Positions 43,749 to 53,081 of a stretch of 64,000 nt of DNA are shown here, piece after piece. Origin of the DNA: JAGHAJ01 sp964559865 [NCBI: uncultured Synergistota bacterium] (lineage in GTDB: Bacteria > Synergistota > JAGHAJ01); contig CAZLJD010000013.1 of the NCBI GenBank assembly GCA_964559865.1, forward strand, positions 1 to 64,000, in the 5' to 3' direction. The notes beneath the pieces are model-generated. The model did not search any database. It saw nothing but the letters and a program-made list of their open reading frames with translations, and was not told the origin of the DNA. Numbering within the stretch: position 1 is the first letter of the stretch; each line of letters starts with the position of its first letter. A program made the position numbers and the translations under genes.

Positions 43749-44750
43749 CTAAACCCCAATACCTATGCCCATAGCTACCTTAACCTCCACCATGGTAGAG
43801 GAAGCTACTTCCTGTGCCTTTTTCATACCTTCAGTAAGTATATCTCTAAGGGTAGCCTCATCTCTTTCGTACTCCTTACGCCTATTCTGTATAGGCTCAA
43901 GGTATTCAAATATCCACTTCAAAAGTCTCCTCTTGCAATCTACACAACCTATCCCTGCTCTCCTGCACTCAGTATTTATCATCTCTATTTCCTGGCCATC
44001 TCTGTTAAATATTTTGTGATACATAAATACTGCACATATATCTGGATTTCCCGGGTCTTTTCTTCGCTTTCTCGCAGGGTCTGTGAACATACCCATTATC
44101 TTCGTCTGTATCGTATCAAAGTCATCCGCTATATCTATGGCATTTCCGTAACTCTTACTCATCTTTCTACCGTCTGTACCCGGGAGTTTGGACACCTTAG
44201 TAAACTTAGCCTGAGGTATGGGAAACACATCCCCATAAAAGTAATTGAACCTCCTGGCTATCTCCCTCGTAAGCTCAAGGTGTGCAGACTGATCTTCCCC
44301 AACAGGTACAACCTCAGCCTTATAGAGAAGTATATCAGACGCCATTAGCACAGGGTATCCAAGGAATCCGTAAGTAAAAAGATCTCTACCCTCTATCTGT
44401 CTTAACTGTTCTTTATATGTGGGATTCCTTTCAAGCCACGGTAAAGGTGTTACCATGGAAAGTGCCAAGTGTAGTTCCGCATGTCCAGAAACAGAAGACT
44501 GCAGAAAAACTACACTTTTGTTTGGATCTATACCTACAGCCAACCAGTCAAGCAAAAGCTCTTTTATATTCTGTCTTATTTTCGAACTATCCTCATAGTC
44601 AGTCGTTAGTGCGTGCCAATCAACTATACAATAATAACAGTTAAACTCATCCTGAAAGTTTACCCAATTTTCTAAAGCCCCAAATAGATGTCCCAAGTGC
44701 AATCTACCAGTAGGTCTCATACCACTAAAGACAGTCTTCTTAACCTTCAT
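43749..44750 (-). CDS. trpS: Tryptophan-tRNA ligase
   Basis: A 333-residue class I aminoacyl-tRNA synthetase. The HIGH motif is in RLHLGHLFGAL and the KMSKS motif in GRKMSKSYGNAI. Length and GVDQSAHLELTREIARRFN-like text (VGEDQSAHLELTREIARRFN) are normal. GAGGGAT precedes the ATG. Next to it is the ftsB-like gene, 10 bases upstream. Confidence 0.95.
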   Translation of the reverse strand: MKVKKTVFSGMRPTGRLHLGHLFGALENWVNFQDEFNCYYCIVDWHALTTDYEDSSKIRQNIKELLLDWLAVGIDPNKSVVFLQSSVSGHAELHLALSMVTPLPWLERNPTYKEQLRQIEGRDLFTYGFLGYPVLMASDILLYKAEVVPVGEDQSAHLELTREIARRFNYFYGDVFPIPQAKFTKVSKLPGTDGRKMSKSYGNAIDIADDFDTIQTKIMGMFTDPARKRRKDPGNPDICAVFMYHKIFNRDGQEIEMINTECRRAGIGCVDCKRRLLKWIFEYLEPIQNRRKEYERDEATLRDILTEGMKKAQEVASSTMVEVKVAMGIGIGV

Positions 44751-44760
44751 TTGTTATCCC

Positions 44761-45039
44761 TCACTTATTTTTAAAGATTATGTAGTACACATCCTCATCA
44801 GGTCTGCTCATTCCAAGAGACTCTCTTGCAACTCTCTCCACATAGTAGGGTGTTTTTGCCATTTTTACCTTCTTCACAAGCTCGTCATTCTCTTTCTTTA
44901 GAGCAGCGACAGTTCCCTGCATCCACAAAGCCCTGTTTCTTATCTTTAGCAGCTTGCTATATTCAGACACATAAAGGAACACAAATACGCCCACAATGAA
45001 GCTGACTAAACTCAGAAACAACACCCTCCCTATGCGCAT
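44761..45039 (-). CDS. ftsB: FtsB-like septum formation initiator
   Basis: A 92-residue protein with one N-terminal transmembrane helix (VLFLSLVSFIVGVFVFLYV), a leucine-rich coiled coil (RNRALWMQGTVAALKKENDELVKKVKMAK) and the DivIC/FtsB ending YYVERVARESLGM. It likely joins the FtsQLB division complex. The ATG at 45039 has GGAGAGGATGTGAG before it and follows the argS stop by 1 base. Confidence 0.8.
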   Translation of the reverse strand: MRIGRVLFLSLVSFIVGVFVFLYVSEYSKLLKIRNRALWMQGTVAALKKENDELVKKVKMAKTPYYVERVARESLGMSRPDEDVYYIIFKNK

Positions 45040-45040
45040 C

Positions 45041-46711
45041 TCACATCCTCTCCGGTGCAGAGACTCCCATAATTTCAAGCACTGAGCCTATAACATACTG
45101 AACCGCCTTTACCAGTACCATCCTTGCGTCCCTTACACTTCGCTCTTCCCCAAGAACTCTATAGTGATTATAGAAATGGTGAAACGAAGAGGCAAGATCC
45201 TGAACATAAAAAAACATCCTATGTGGAGCCATCTCCCTCGCTGCAATCTCTATCTCTTCAGGATACGCAGCGAGTTTCTTAATAAGTGTCATCTCAACAT
45301 CGCTATTCAAAAGCGATAAATCTACATTCTCAACCTTGGGAAAAGCTACACCTCTCAGTTCTGCTTGCCTAAATATATTCACGGTTCTCGCATAAGCATA
45401 CTGCACATAGTAAACGGGGTTGTCGAGAGAGGATTTCTTGGCAAGCTCGAGATCAAAGTCCAGGTGACTATCGCTCTTCCTCATTATGAAAAAGAACCTC
45501 GCTACATCCTTTCCCACTTCATCTATAACCTCTCTTAAGGTAATAAACTCACCTGCCCTTGTGGACATAGACACCTGTTTTCCTTCTCTCAAAAGGTTCA
45601 CAAACTGTATCAGTAGCACATCAAAGCTCTTTGGGTCAAAACCCAAAGCCTCTATTACACCTTTCATTCTCGGCACATAACCGTGATGATCTGCACCCCA
45701 TATATCTATGAGCCACTCAAAGCCCCGCATATACTTATTCCTATGATATGCAATGTCTGACGCTAAATAGGTGGTAGAGCCATCGCTTTTGACAACAACC
45801 CTATCCTTATCATCTCCAAAAGCTGTGGATTTGAACCATTTCGCACCATCTTTTTCGTAAATATAGCCTCTATCTTCCAGAAAGCGCAAGCTTTCCTCAA
45901 CTTCCTTGTTATCGTACAAACTCTTCTCACTAAACCAAACATCAAACTCCACACCAAACTTCCTAAGATCTTCTCTTATACCATCAAGTATCTTATTTTT
46001 TGCATACTCCGTAAAAAAACTTAAACTATCCTCTTCTTCCATGTTCACGAACCTGTCTCCCTCTTTATCTCTTATCTCAGCAGCTATATCCCATATATAC
46101 TTACCCTTATACCCCTGTTCAGGCAACTCCATCTCTACTCCACAGAGCGTCATATACCTTGCGCGAACGGAAGCACCAAGATTCCTTATCTGATTACCCG
46201 CATCGTTTATATAGTACTCCTTTTCTACACGATAACCAGCCTTCTTCAATATGGCTGCAAGTGTATCCCCAACAGCTGCACCTCTTCCATGCCCCACATG
46301 AAGAGGTCCCGTAGGATTGGCACTAACAAACTCAACCTGAACCCTCTTTCCCCCTCCTATATCGGATCCTCCATACTCCTTTCCCTGTTTTATGATAGTT
46401 CTCAGCACATCGTATGACCATTCTCTCTTCATGCGAAAGTTCAAAAACCCTCCACCAGCAACATCTACCGATTCGATTGGTAAGCTACTTAAATCCAGTC
46501 TACTAACTATCTCCTTTGCCACTTCCAAAGGCTTCTTTCTCATCCTCTTCGCAACATGGAAAGCTATGGTAGAAGTCCACTCACCAAACTCAATATTGGA
46601 TGGTTTCTCCAGTTTTACTACAGGCACTTCATCCAACAATCCTTCATTCCTAAATCCGTTAAGGACATCTTCTAATCTCTTGATAATTTTGCTCCTCGTA
46701 TCAATCACCAT
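45041..46711 (-). CDS. argS: Arginine-tRNA ligase
   Basis: A 556-residue class I synthetase. It has an N-terminal tRNA D-loop-binding domain, HVGHGRGAAVGDTLA (HIGH) after VEFVSANPTGPL, and a C-terminal anticodon-binding domain (PHRMFFYVQDLASSFHHFYN). The KMSKS equivalent reads VSMSTRAG, as in many ArgRS that lack a canonical lysine. The ATG at 46711 has GGGGGG about 7 bases upstream. Confidence 0.94.
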   Translation of the reverse strand: MVIDTRSKIIKRLEDVLNGFRNEGLLDEVPVVKLEKPSNIEFGEWTSTIAFHVAKRMRKKPLEVAKEIVSRLDLSSLPIESVDVAGGGFLNFRMKREWSYDVLRTIIKQGKEYGGSDIGGGKRVQVEFVSANPTGPLHVGHGRGAAVGDTLAAILKKAGYRVEKEYYINDAGNQIRNLGASVRARYMTLCGVEMELPEQGYKGKYIWDIAAEIRDKEGDRFVNMEEEDSLSFFTEYAKNKILDGIREDLRKFGVEFDVWFSEKSLYDNKEVEESLRFLEDRGYIYEKDGAKWFKSTAFGDDKDRVVVKSDGSTTYLASDIAYHRNKYMRGFEWLIDIWGADHHGYVPRMKGVIEALGFDPKSFDVLLIQFVNLLREGKQVSMSTRAGEFITLREVIDEVGKDVARFFFIMRKSDSHLDFDLELAKKSSLDNPVYYVQYAYARTVNIFRQAELRGVAFPKVENVDLSLLNSDVEMTLIKKLAAYPEEIEIAAREMAPHRMFFYVQDLASSFHHFYNHYRVLGEERSVRDARMVLVKAVQYVIGSVLEIMGVSAPERM

Positions 46712-46725
46712 AAACAGGCCCCCCA

Positions 46726-48402
46726 CTACTTTGCTAAGAGTATATTCCGTCCCAATCTATCCCTCATCACAGCAAGCATCAAGGCAAGGTGCTTTGACGC
46801 AGTAACATCAATAGCTCTTCTATACACTTTCAGTAACACCACCACCCGCACGCCGTGTCCCAAATCGTCAAATGTCACTCTAAGATAGCCCACATCGTAA
46901 GCCATTTCTATACCCTTCGGTAAGTATCCAACTTTGTATCCCTTGGGTAAAGCGATTTCTATAACCTCTTTTAACATGAACGTTGAAGGAAGTATAAGTC
47001 TCCTACCGTTCTCCAGGGGTAGTCTCTTTTTGAGCATGTCCAAAAAGTGCCACCTAAATGCAGGCACAGTGAGAACTGCTTTATTACCAGAAAACTCAGC
47101 AACATACCTTGCGAAATATACATACCCGTCCTCCGTCCTCTGTACGCTACCCCTGTAAGAATAGTCCTTTAACCAGTTGTATCCTTCCTTATCCCAGTAG
47201 CCGGACACGCTCACATCTATATCCCCTTTTACGCTTCCATTGGTAAAAAGCCCCACATGGGCAACCAGCTCATTGTAATTCTCCTCAGGGGGCGACAGTG
47301 GTAAGTTCTCAATGGTTACATGAGCTAATGCCTCTCTCCCTTGCTCCGCTGAAGCAGGAAAATCATCAAAACACACACGATACGGTGGAACATACCAATG
47401 AACCTTTCCCCCAATGGTAAACCTTACCAACATCTTTTCAAGCAAAGCGGGAGAAGGCGGATAGTCCTTTAGAAAATACCTCCTGCCAACGAAGAAGTAG
47501 CTGCAATTAATCCCTAATCGCCTGAGTGCAGACAGAACAAATATACTATTATCCAACAGGGAACCTCTTCTACACTTCCAAACGGTTAAAGGAGGCTTCA
47601 CAGTTGGTAGTTCATTGTACATCGGTAGATTCACACTACCCAATCTCTCCACTACCCTTCTTATTACCCTCCACTTATCACCAAGCGGGTCCATTCCAAG
47701 AAGATCTCCCTTGGTAAGCGTCTTTCCCAGCACTGCATCTACCTTTGACCTTATCCATCTATTCAGATCTTTCCAGTTAGAAAAGGATGAGTAAACAAAG
47801 AGGACTTTCCTTTTATACTCAGCAGGTATGTTCTTTGCCTCAATTCTGATTACTCTCAAGTTACCCCTTTTTTCATCAGAAAAGGAAAAGCCAGCAGGTT
47901 TATTATATTTCAGTTTTACTCCTACAGGAAGTCTAAACCTGAGATAGATCTTCTTTATCCTGACCGTCTCAGACAACTTTTCACTACCCCATAGATAACC
48001 GTCAGGAGCAAACTCAAATATCTGCCTGTACTTTATCGTTACAATGTCAAGCGGAGAAACCCTCCTTAGCGCTATACTATATCGGAAATAATTACCGTAA
48101 GGTGGAGCAAACCGCTTCTTTACAACCCTATAGGGTACTTTTCTATCATTAACCCTTACATCAAGAAATTTAGTCTTTACGAAAGGTGCACTGTTAAAAG
48201 ACAGTTCAGACAGGTAAGCTAACCCTTTTTTGTTGAACGGTTCATACTTCAACATTACATCTCTCGTCATTTTTCCATCCATACGGTAAAGAAGATCGAT
48301 CCTTTTCTCCAAAAGTACCCCATTAGGTGCACCTACAGACGGAAGTACAAATCCCAAAACTGCAAAAACAACAATAAGGAAAAGATAGACCACTCTCTTC
48401 AC
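46726..48402 (-). CDS. Secreted transglutaminase-like domain protein, probably inactive
   Basis: A 558-residue protein with a signal peptide (KRVVYLFLIVVFAVLGFVLPSVGA). It has a DUF3857-like beta-rich N-terminal part and a transglutaminase-like middle (CRRGSLLDNSIFVLSALRRLGINCSYFFVG, then KVHWYVPPYRVCFDDFP). In active members the loop before the helix reads GxCxD; here the cysteine position is leucine (SLLD), so no catalytic cysteine is visible, though the histidine and aspartate stay. It may be a binding or scaffold protein outside the inner membrane. The GTG at 48402 has GGAGG 7 bases before it. It lies between secA and argS. Confidence 0.7.
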   Translation of the reverse strand: MKRVVYLFLIVVFAVLGFVLPSVGAPNGVLLEKRIDLLYRMDGKMTRDVMLKYEPFNKKGLAYLSELSFNSAPFVKTKFLDVRVNDRKVPYRVVKKRFAPPYGNYFRYSIALRRVSPLDIVTIKYRQIFEFAPDGYLWGSEKLSETVRIKKIYLRFRLPVGVKLKYNKPAGFSFSDEKRGNLRVIRIEAKNIPAEYKRKVLFVYSSFSNWKDLNRWIRSKVDAVLGKTLTKGDLLGMDPLGDKWRVIRRVVERLGSVNLPMYNELPTVKPPLTVWKCRRGSLLDNSIFVLSALRRLGINCSYFFVGRRYFLKDYPPSPALLEKMLVRFTIGGKVHWYVPPYRVCFDDFPASAEQGREALAHVTIENLPLSPPEENYNELVAHVGLFTNGSVKGDIDVSVSGYWDKEGYNWLKDYSYRGSVQRTEDGYVYFARYVAEFSGNKAVLTVPAFRWHFLDMLKKRLPLENGRRLILPSTFMLKEVIEIALPKGYKVGYLPKGIEMAYDVGYLRVTFDDLGHGVRVVVLLKVYRRAIDVTASKHLALMLAVMRDRLGRNILLAK

Positions 48403-48406
48403 AACA

Positions 48407-50992
48407 TTACCTCCTGCGTGCCTTTCTCTTCTTCTTTCTGGATTTATGCGATGTCCGGTGCGAGGCAGAAGGCATATGGTCAGGAAAATAAACATTGGTA
48501 GGTCTTGGTTGTCTTTCAACTAACTCTATATGGAATAAGTACCTTACAGTGTCCTCCTTTATATTTCCAACCATCTCTTCAAACATGTTGTAGGCTTCTA
48601 TTTGGTATTCTACCAATGGATCCTTTTGCGCATATGCCCGCAATCCTATACCTTGCCTAAGATCATCCATTGCATGTAAATGGTCTTTCCACTTCATGTC
48701 TACAATTTGGAGCATTACCATTTTCTCTATCTCCCTCGATATTTCGACACCCATCCTCTGCCTTTTCTGTGTATAAAACTCCTTCGCCACATTGAACAGC
48801 ATATCATGAAGCTCATCCATCGTATAGTTTTCAACTTCCTCTTTCCCAAAAGGAGGAGAAAATGGGAAAACATCCTCAACTCTCGCAAAAAGACCGTCTA
48901 TGTTCCACTCATCGTGTCTTAGCTGTGGGTTTACATACAACTCCAACATATTGTATATCACATCTGAAGCTATTTCTAATATATGTTCAAAGAGGTCTTC
49001 TGATTGGAGGATAGTTCTCCTCTCAGTGTAAATAACTTCCCTCTGGCTATTCATCACATTATCGTAAGCGAGGAGATATTTCCTAGCTTCAAAGTGCATT
49101 TCCTCCACTTTCTTCTGAGCGTTTTCTATAGCTTTGGATATCCACGGATGCTCTATTGAATCTCCCTCTTTCATACCCAGCTTTTCCATCAAACCAGATA
49201 TCCTATCAGAGCCAAAGAGCCTCAAAAGGTCATCCTCCAGCGAAAGATAGAACCTCGAAGAACCTGGATCTCCCTGTCTCCCAGCCCTACCCCGCAGCTG
49301 GTTATCTATCCTTCTCGACTCATGTCTCTGTGCACCTATAATATGGAGCCCCCCGAGTTCCACTACCTTCATGTGTTCCTCACCAGTAATTCTTTTCGCT
49401 TCCTCTAAAGCTGATCTCCACTCCTCCTCAGAGACCTCTTCTATCTTCTTGCCTTTCCTCCTCAAAGTTGACTTAGCAAGAAACTCCGGGTTTCCACCAA
49501 GCAGTATATCCGTACCCCTACCTGCCATATTCGTCGCAATAGTAACGGCTCCCAGCCTACCCGCTTGGGCTATAATCTCTGCCTCCTTTTCATGATACTT
49601 GGCATTAAGTACTTGATGTGGTATTTTCCTCCTCTTCAACATCTTGCTTATGAGCTCGGATTTCTCTATAGAACTGGTGCCCACAAGCACAGGCCTGCCC
49701 TTCTGATGTAAATCTACTATCTCTTCCACAAGAGCGTTAAACTTCTCCTTCTTCGTTCTGTATATAACATCGGGATGATCTATCCTTATCATGGGCTTAT
49801 GAGTAGGAATCACATACACATCAAGGTTGTAAATCTCGTTAAACTCTTCTGCCTCAGTAGCAGCAGTTCCTGTCATACCTGCAAGTTTCCTGTACATGCG
49901 GAAATAGTTCTGAAATGTGATAGTAGCAAGCGTCTGGTTTTCCTTTTCTATCTTTACTCCCTCTTTCGCTTCTATAGCTTGATGAAGCCCGTCACTGTAC
50001 CTCCTGCCATACATTAACCTCCCAGTGAACTCATCTACTATTATTACCTTTCCGTCCTTAACGATGTAATCCACATCCCTCTTGTATAGGTAATGCGCCC
50101 TTAGTGTTTGAATAACATGACGTATAAGCTCTATAGAAACATCCTCATATAAGGATTTAACACCAAAGAACTTCTCTGCCTTTGCAACCCCCTCTTCGGT
50201 AAGGATTATATTTCTTTCCTTTTCGTCAACCTTGAAATCTACATCTTTCTTCATAAGTGAGACCATTCTATTGACCCTGTAATATATATCCGTAGACTCC
50301 TCAGAGGGTCCGGAGATTATAAGGGGCGTTCTAGCTTCATCTATAAGTATACTGTCGACTTCATCAACGATAGCATAAAAGTGCCCCCTTTGAACCATAT
50401 CATCTACCGAAAGTGCCATATTATCTCTCAAATAGTCAAAACCAAATTCGTTGTTAGTCCCATAAGTAATATCACAAGCATACGCTTCCTTCCTCTGGTA
50501 AGGTTCCATATCTGCGGTTATAACTCCAACAGAAAGGCCCAAGAATCTATACACGGGTCCCATCCACTCAGCATCCCTTTTAGCAAGGTAATCATTAACA
50601 GTGACCAGGTGCGCTCCTTTCCCAAGCAACGCATTAAGGTAAAGGGGCATCGTAGCAACAAGCGTTTTACCTTCTCCTGTCTTCATCTCAGCAATATTTC
50701 CCTCATGCAGAACAACTGCACCCATAACCTGTACATCAAAATGTCTCATCCCTATAGTGCGTCTTGCAGCTTCTCTCACCACCGCAAATGCTTCTGGTAG
50801 TATGTCCTCCAGAGCCTCACCATTTTCTATTCTTCCCTTAAACTCAGCTGTTTTACGGGCAAGGTCTTCATCTGAAAGCCCAGAGATTTTGGGTTCAAAC
50901 GCATTTACCTTCTCTACTACTTTATAAAGCCTTTTTAACTTTCTTTCCATAGGGTCAAGCCCTAACACCTTCTTTATAGAGCCAAATACCAA
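48407..50992 (-). CDS. secA: Preprotein translocase ATPase SecA
   Basis: An 861-residue motor that drives proteins through SecYEG. Marks are [20 protein letters not shown] (Walker A), [21 protein letters not shown] (Walker B), [15 protein letters not shown] and [41 protein letters not shown]. The C-terminal tail is basic ([11 protein letters not shown]) and lacks the cysteine-rich zinc/SecB-binding motif. The start is probably TTG at 50992, with AGGGGG 8 bases before it. The extended -10 promoter at 51022 makes it the first gene of the long minus-strand run. Confidence 0.95.
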   Translation of the reverse strand: MVFGSIKKVLGLDPMERKLKRLYKVVEKVNAFEPKISGLSDEDLARKTAEFKGRIENGEALEDILPEAFAVVREAARRTIGMRHFDVQVMGAVVLHEGNIAEMKTGEGKTLVATMPLYLNALLGKGAHLVTVNDYLAKRDAEWMGPVYRFLGLSVGVITADMEPYQRKEAYACDITYGTNNEFGFDYLRDNMALSVDDMVQRGHFYAIVDEVDSILIDEARTPLIISGPSEESTDIYYRVNRMVSLMKKDVDFKVDEKERNIILTEEGVAKAEKFFGVKSLYEDVSIELIRHVIQTLRAHYLYKRDVDYIVKDGKVIIVDEFTGRLMYGRRYSDGLHQAIEAKEGVKIEKENQTLATITFQNYFRMYRKLAGMTGTAATEAEEFNEIYNLDVYVIPTHKPMIRIDHPDVIYRTKKEKFNALVEEIVDLHQKGRPVLVGTSSIEKSELISKMLKRRKIPHQVLNAKYHEKEAEIIAQAGRLGAVTIATNMAGRGTDILLGGNPEFLAKSTLRRKGKKIEEVSEEEWRSALEEAKRITGEEHMKVVELGGLHIIGAQRHESRRIDNQLRGRAGRQGDPGSSRFYLSLEDDLLRLFGSDRISGLMEKLGMKEGDSIEHPWISKAIENAQKKVEEMHFEARKYLLAYDNVMNSQREVIYTERRTILQSEDLFEHILEIASDVIYNMLELYVNPQLRHDEWNIDGLFARVEDVFPFSPPFGKEEVENYTMDELHDMLFNVAKEFYTQKRQRMGVEISREIEKMVMLQIVDMKWKDHLHAMDDLRQGIGLRAYAQKDPLVEYQIEAYNMFEEMVGNIKEDTVRYLFHIELVERQPRPTNVYFPDHMPSASHRTSHKSRKKKRKARRR

Positions 50993-51021
50993 ACTAATCC
51001 CCCTAACATGTGTTTTAACTT

Positions 51022-51030
51022 ATTATACCA
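51022..51030 (-). promoter_or_regulatory. Extended -10 promoter of the secA-led run
   Basis: TGGTATAAT on the minus strand, with TTTTCA as a weak -35 17 bases upstream of the TATAAT. Start of transcription near 51015. Confidence 0.7.
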
Positions 51031-51104
51031 CATAACAACACCCATGAAAAAGAAAAAGATACACCCTCTCCGCTTCTACTCCACTCCAAGTTGTAAGTGT
51101 TCCA

Positions 51105-51135
51105 AATAAAAACGGGCTACCTACAGGTAGCCCGT
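51105..51135 (-). terminator. Terminator after the radical SAM gene
   Basis: A 10-bp stem (ACGGGCTACC and its complement) with loop TGTA on the minus strand, followed by TTTTATTT. It sits 12 bases past the radical SAM stop and separates that gene from secA. Confidence 0.9.
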
Positions 51136-51146
51136 ATCGATTTAAC

Positions 51147-52592
51147 TCAAGAGGCAGCTCTTATCTCTCCGGTGTGTATTCCATACATGGACCGTAACTT
51201 CTCCCATGCACCCTTGTTCAACAAACAACCTGGGTCTGGTGCTTTAAGATCTCCAAAATAGGCATAAGCCCTCGCTCTACAACCACCACACACATGCCTG
51301 TAAGGACATCTCCCACAATTATCCTCAAAGTTGTCCCTATCCCTAACTATATTAAGCACTGTTGAGCTTTCCCAAACCTCTTTTAAGTTATCCCTTATAA
51401 TATTACCAAACTTGAGTTCCTCCTGTGGCATAAAAACACATGGGGAAAGATCTCCATTAGGTTGTATAGCAGCATACGCTCTACCAACCCCACACCCACC
51501 TATATACTCTGCCGCCAGCGAACCTGCATCACCCTCAAATGCAGTATAGTGACTACTAACATATATGTTACTTGTACCCATCTTGCACATTCTACCAAAC
51601 TGAGGGGCAGTTGTGAAAACCTCATACCCACTGCTAAGATACTTGTACATTATAGCCATCATCTCTTCCCTTTCCTCCGGTGTAAGATCGTATTTCATGA
51701 TATCTATGCCCCTACCTACAGGTATAAAGTTGAATGCGTAAAACTTATCTACTCCAAGCTCCTCAAAACTAAATCTTATTATGTCCTCAAACTCTGGGAA
51801 GTTAAAGTGAGTAACCGTGGTTGCAACACCAACGGTAAACTTACCCCTTCCAATTTTCACCGCATTTTTTATGCCTTCTGTTGTTCTTCTCCATGCACCG
51901 TTCACACCTCTAAACATATCATGTGTTTCTGGGTGAACACTGTCAAGACTGACCTCTATATAATTCACACCTGCTTCCATAATTTTGACTATGTTTTTCG
52001 GTGTAAGAAGTGTACCATTTGTAGCTATCGAGACATGGAATCCTTTATCATGTGCATATCTGAATATTTTAAAAGCCTCCGGTGCCATTAGTGGTTCTCC
52101 CCCAGAAAATGCGATAAGAGATGTGCCAGCCTCCCATAGTTTGTCTATCGCCTGTATCTTTTGCTCCGTTGAGAGTTCATTAGGTAGAGGATGATCTGCT
52201 CTCTGGTAACAGTGCCTACACTTTAGGTTGCATGCATTCGTCAGATTCCATACAACCAGAAGTGGGGCAGTAAATACTTGAGGCTTTCTAAGACCATACT
52301 TCGCTACACTCTCAAGTGCAGTTTCTATAGCATGCACACTATAAGGTTCATTGTTTAACACTTCCAATACCCTATCAGGGCGGTTGGCTGTACCAATCTG
52401 TATAGCAGGTTTCAAGAACGGAACGATAGGAATTACTTTTAGCTTTCTTCCAAGCGGTAAGTGTTCACCTTTAAGGTAACTCACAATATCATCAAACAAA
52501 CTGCTTCCGTCTGCTCTTTTCGTGGTTATTAACTTAAAAACCCTTCTTGATACAGGATTACCAAGCGCCTTTTCTACACCTTTCGGCTTCAA
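51147..52592 (-). CDS. Radical SAM/SPASM domain protein of unknown function
   Basis: A 481-residue protein. Residues 1-110 form an extra N-terminal region. The radical SAM core begins with C121, C125 and C128 (NACNLKCRHCYQ), followed by LIAFSGGEPLM. The SPASM region supplies more cluster cysteines (GGCGVGRAYAAIQPNGDLSPCVFMP, then NCGRCPYRHVCGGCRARAYAYFGDLKAPDPGC). The overall plan, including WNLTNACNLKCRHCYQ and FNFIPVGRG, reminds me of a group of archaeal SPASM proteins with no known substrate. No peptide precursor gene is seen near it. It follows an ArsR-type regulator by 24 bases and shares its promoter. Roles in peptide, heme-like or cofactor maturation are all open. Confidence 0.85.
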   Translation of the reverse strand: MKPKGVEKALGNPVSRRVFKLITTKRADGSSLFDDIVSYLKGEHLPLGRKLKVIPIVPFLKPAIQIGTANRPDRVLEVLNNEPYSVHAIETALESVAKYGLRKPQVFTAPLLVVWNLTNACNLKCRHCYQRADHPLPNELSTEQKIQAIDKLWEAGTSLIAFSGGEPLMAPEAFKIFRYAHDKGFHVSIATNGTLLTPKNIVKIMEAGVNYIEVSLDSVHPETHDMFRGVNGAWRRTTEGIKNAVKIGRGKFTVGVATTVTHFNFPEFEDIIRFSFEELGVDKFYAFNFIPVGRGIDIMKYDLTPEEREEMMAIMYKYLSSGYEVFTTAPQFGRMCKMGTSNIYVSSHYTAFEGDAGSLAAEYIGGCGVGRAYAAIQPNGDLSPCVFMPQEELKFGNIIRDNLKEVWESSTVLNIVRDRDNFEDNCGRCPYRHVCGGCRARAYAYFGDLKAPDPGCLLNKGAWEKLRSMYGIHTGEIRAAS

Positions 52593-52616
52593 TTAAGGTC
52601 ATCTCCTTTCAATCTA

Positions 52617-52925
52617 CTAACCTGCTCTAATAGAGTCCAAGACCGTAGAATATCTGTATTCCACAAGTTCTTTCATCTTTCCAATAACCTCCACAGACTT
52701 CTGGCACTCCAACCTGTAGTGAGTCTTACCATCTTTTATGTAAGACGACACTAAATGAAGTCTCTTCAATATGCCAAGATGTCGAGAAAGATAACCCTTA
52801 TCTACTCCAAGAAAGTCTGCTAATGGACAAATCCTCATATCCCCCTCTGCAAGCTTCTCGATAATCCGTATCCTCAAAGGATGAGAAAGTGCCCCAAAGT
52901 ATTTAGCCACGGTATCGTAATACAT
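52617..52925 (-). CDS. ArsR-family winged-helix regulator
   Basis: A 102-residue repressor with the ArsR fold: LSHPLRIRIIEKLAEGDMRICPLADFLGVDKGYLSRHLGILKRLHLV. The metal-box ELCVCDL of classical ArsR is replaced by MRICPLADF, with only one cysteine, so arsenic or metal sensing of that kind is unlikely. The ATG at 52925 has AAGGGGGTG upstream. It is encoded ahead of the radical SAM gene. A palindrome covers the -35 box of its own promoter, so it probably represses itself and that gene. Confidence 0.87.
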   Translation of the reverse strand: MYYDTVAKYFGALSHPLRIRIIEKLAEGDMRICPLADFLGVDKGYLSRHLGILKRLHLVSSYIKDGKTHYRLECQKSVEVIGKMKELVEYRYSTVLDSIRAG

Positions 52926-52947
52926 TCCATCACCCCCTTCCACCGGG

Positions 52948-52976
52948 ATTATAATCATTATATTGATAAATGTCAA
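52948..52976 (-). promoter_or_regulatory. Promoter of the arsR-radical SAM operon
   Basis: Perfect consensus on the minus strand: TTGACA (52971-52976), 17 bases, TATAAT (52948-52953). Confidence 0.88.
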
Positions 52977-52980
52977 TATA
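52959..52980. promoter_or_regulatory. Palindrome over the arsR -35 box
   Basis: Eight-base perfect arms (TATATTGA and TCAATATA) are separated by 6 bases. The site covers the whole -35 hexamer, a good place for repression by the ArsR-type protein. Confidence 0.72.
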
Positions 52981-52989
52981 GATAAAACG

Positions 52990-53011
52990 ATTTATCGATA
53001 TATCAATAAAT
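52990..53011. promoter_or_regulatory. Second near-perfect 22-bp palindrome in the arsR/nicotinamidase gap
   Basis: Arms ATTTATCGATA and TATCAATAAAT differ from perfect symmetry at a single base pair. It lies upstream of the -35 of the minus-strand promoter and 19 bases before the plus-strand -35, so it may control either side. Confidence 0.6.
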
Positions 53012-53029
53012 ATCAGAAACATACAGTAC

Positions 53030-53058
53030 TTGCTATTACAAAACAAAAGGTATAGAAT
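53030..53058 (+). promoter_or_regulatory. Promoter of the nicotinamidase-serA-aminotransferase operon
   Basis: TTGCTA (53030-53035), a 17-base spacer and TAGAAT (53053-53058), 24 bases before the likely GTG start. Confidence 0.65.
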
Positions 53059-53081
53059 TTAACATAAAGGAGGTGAGAATA

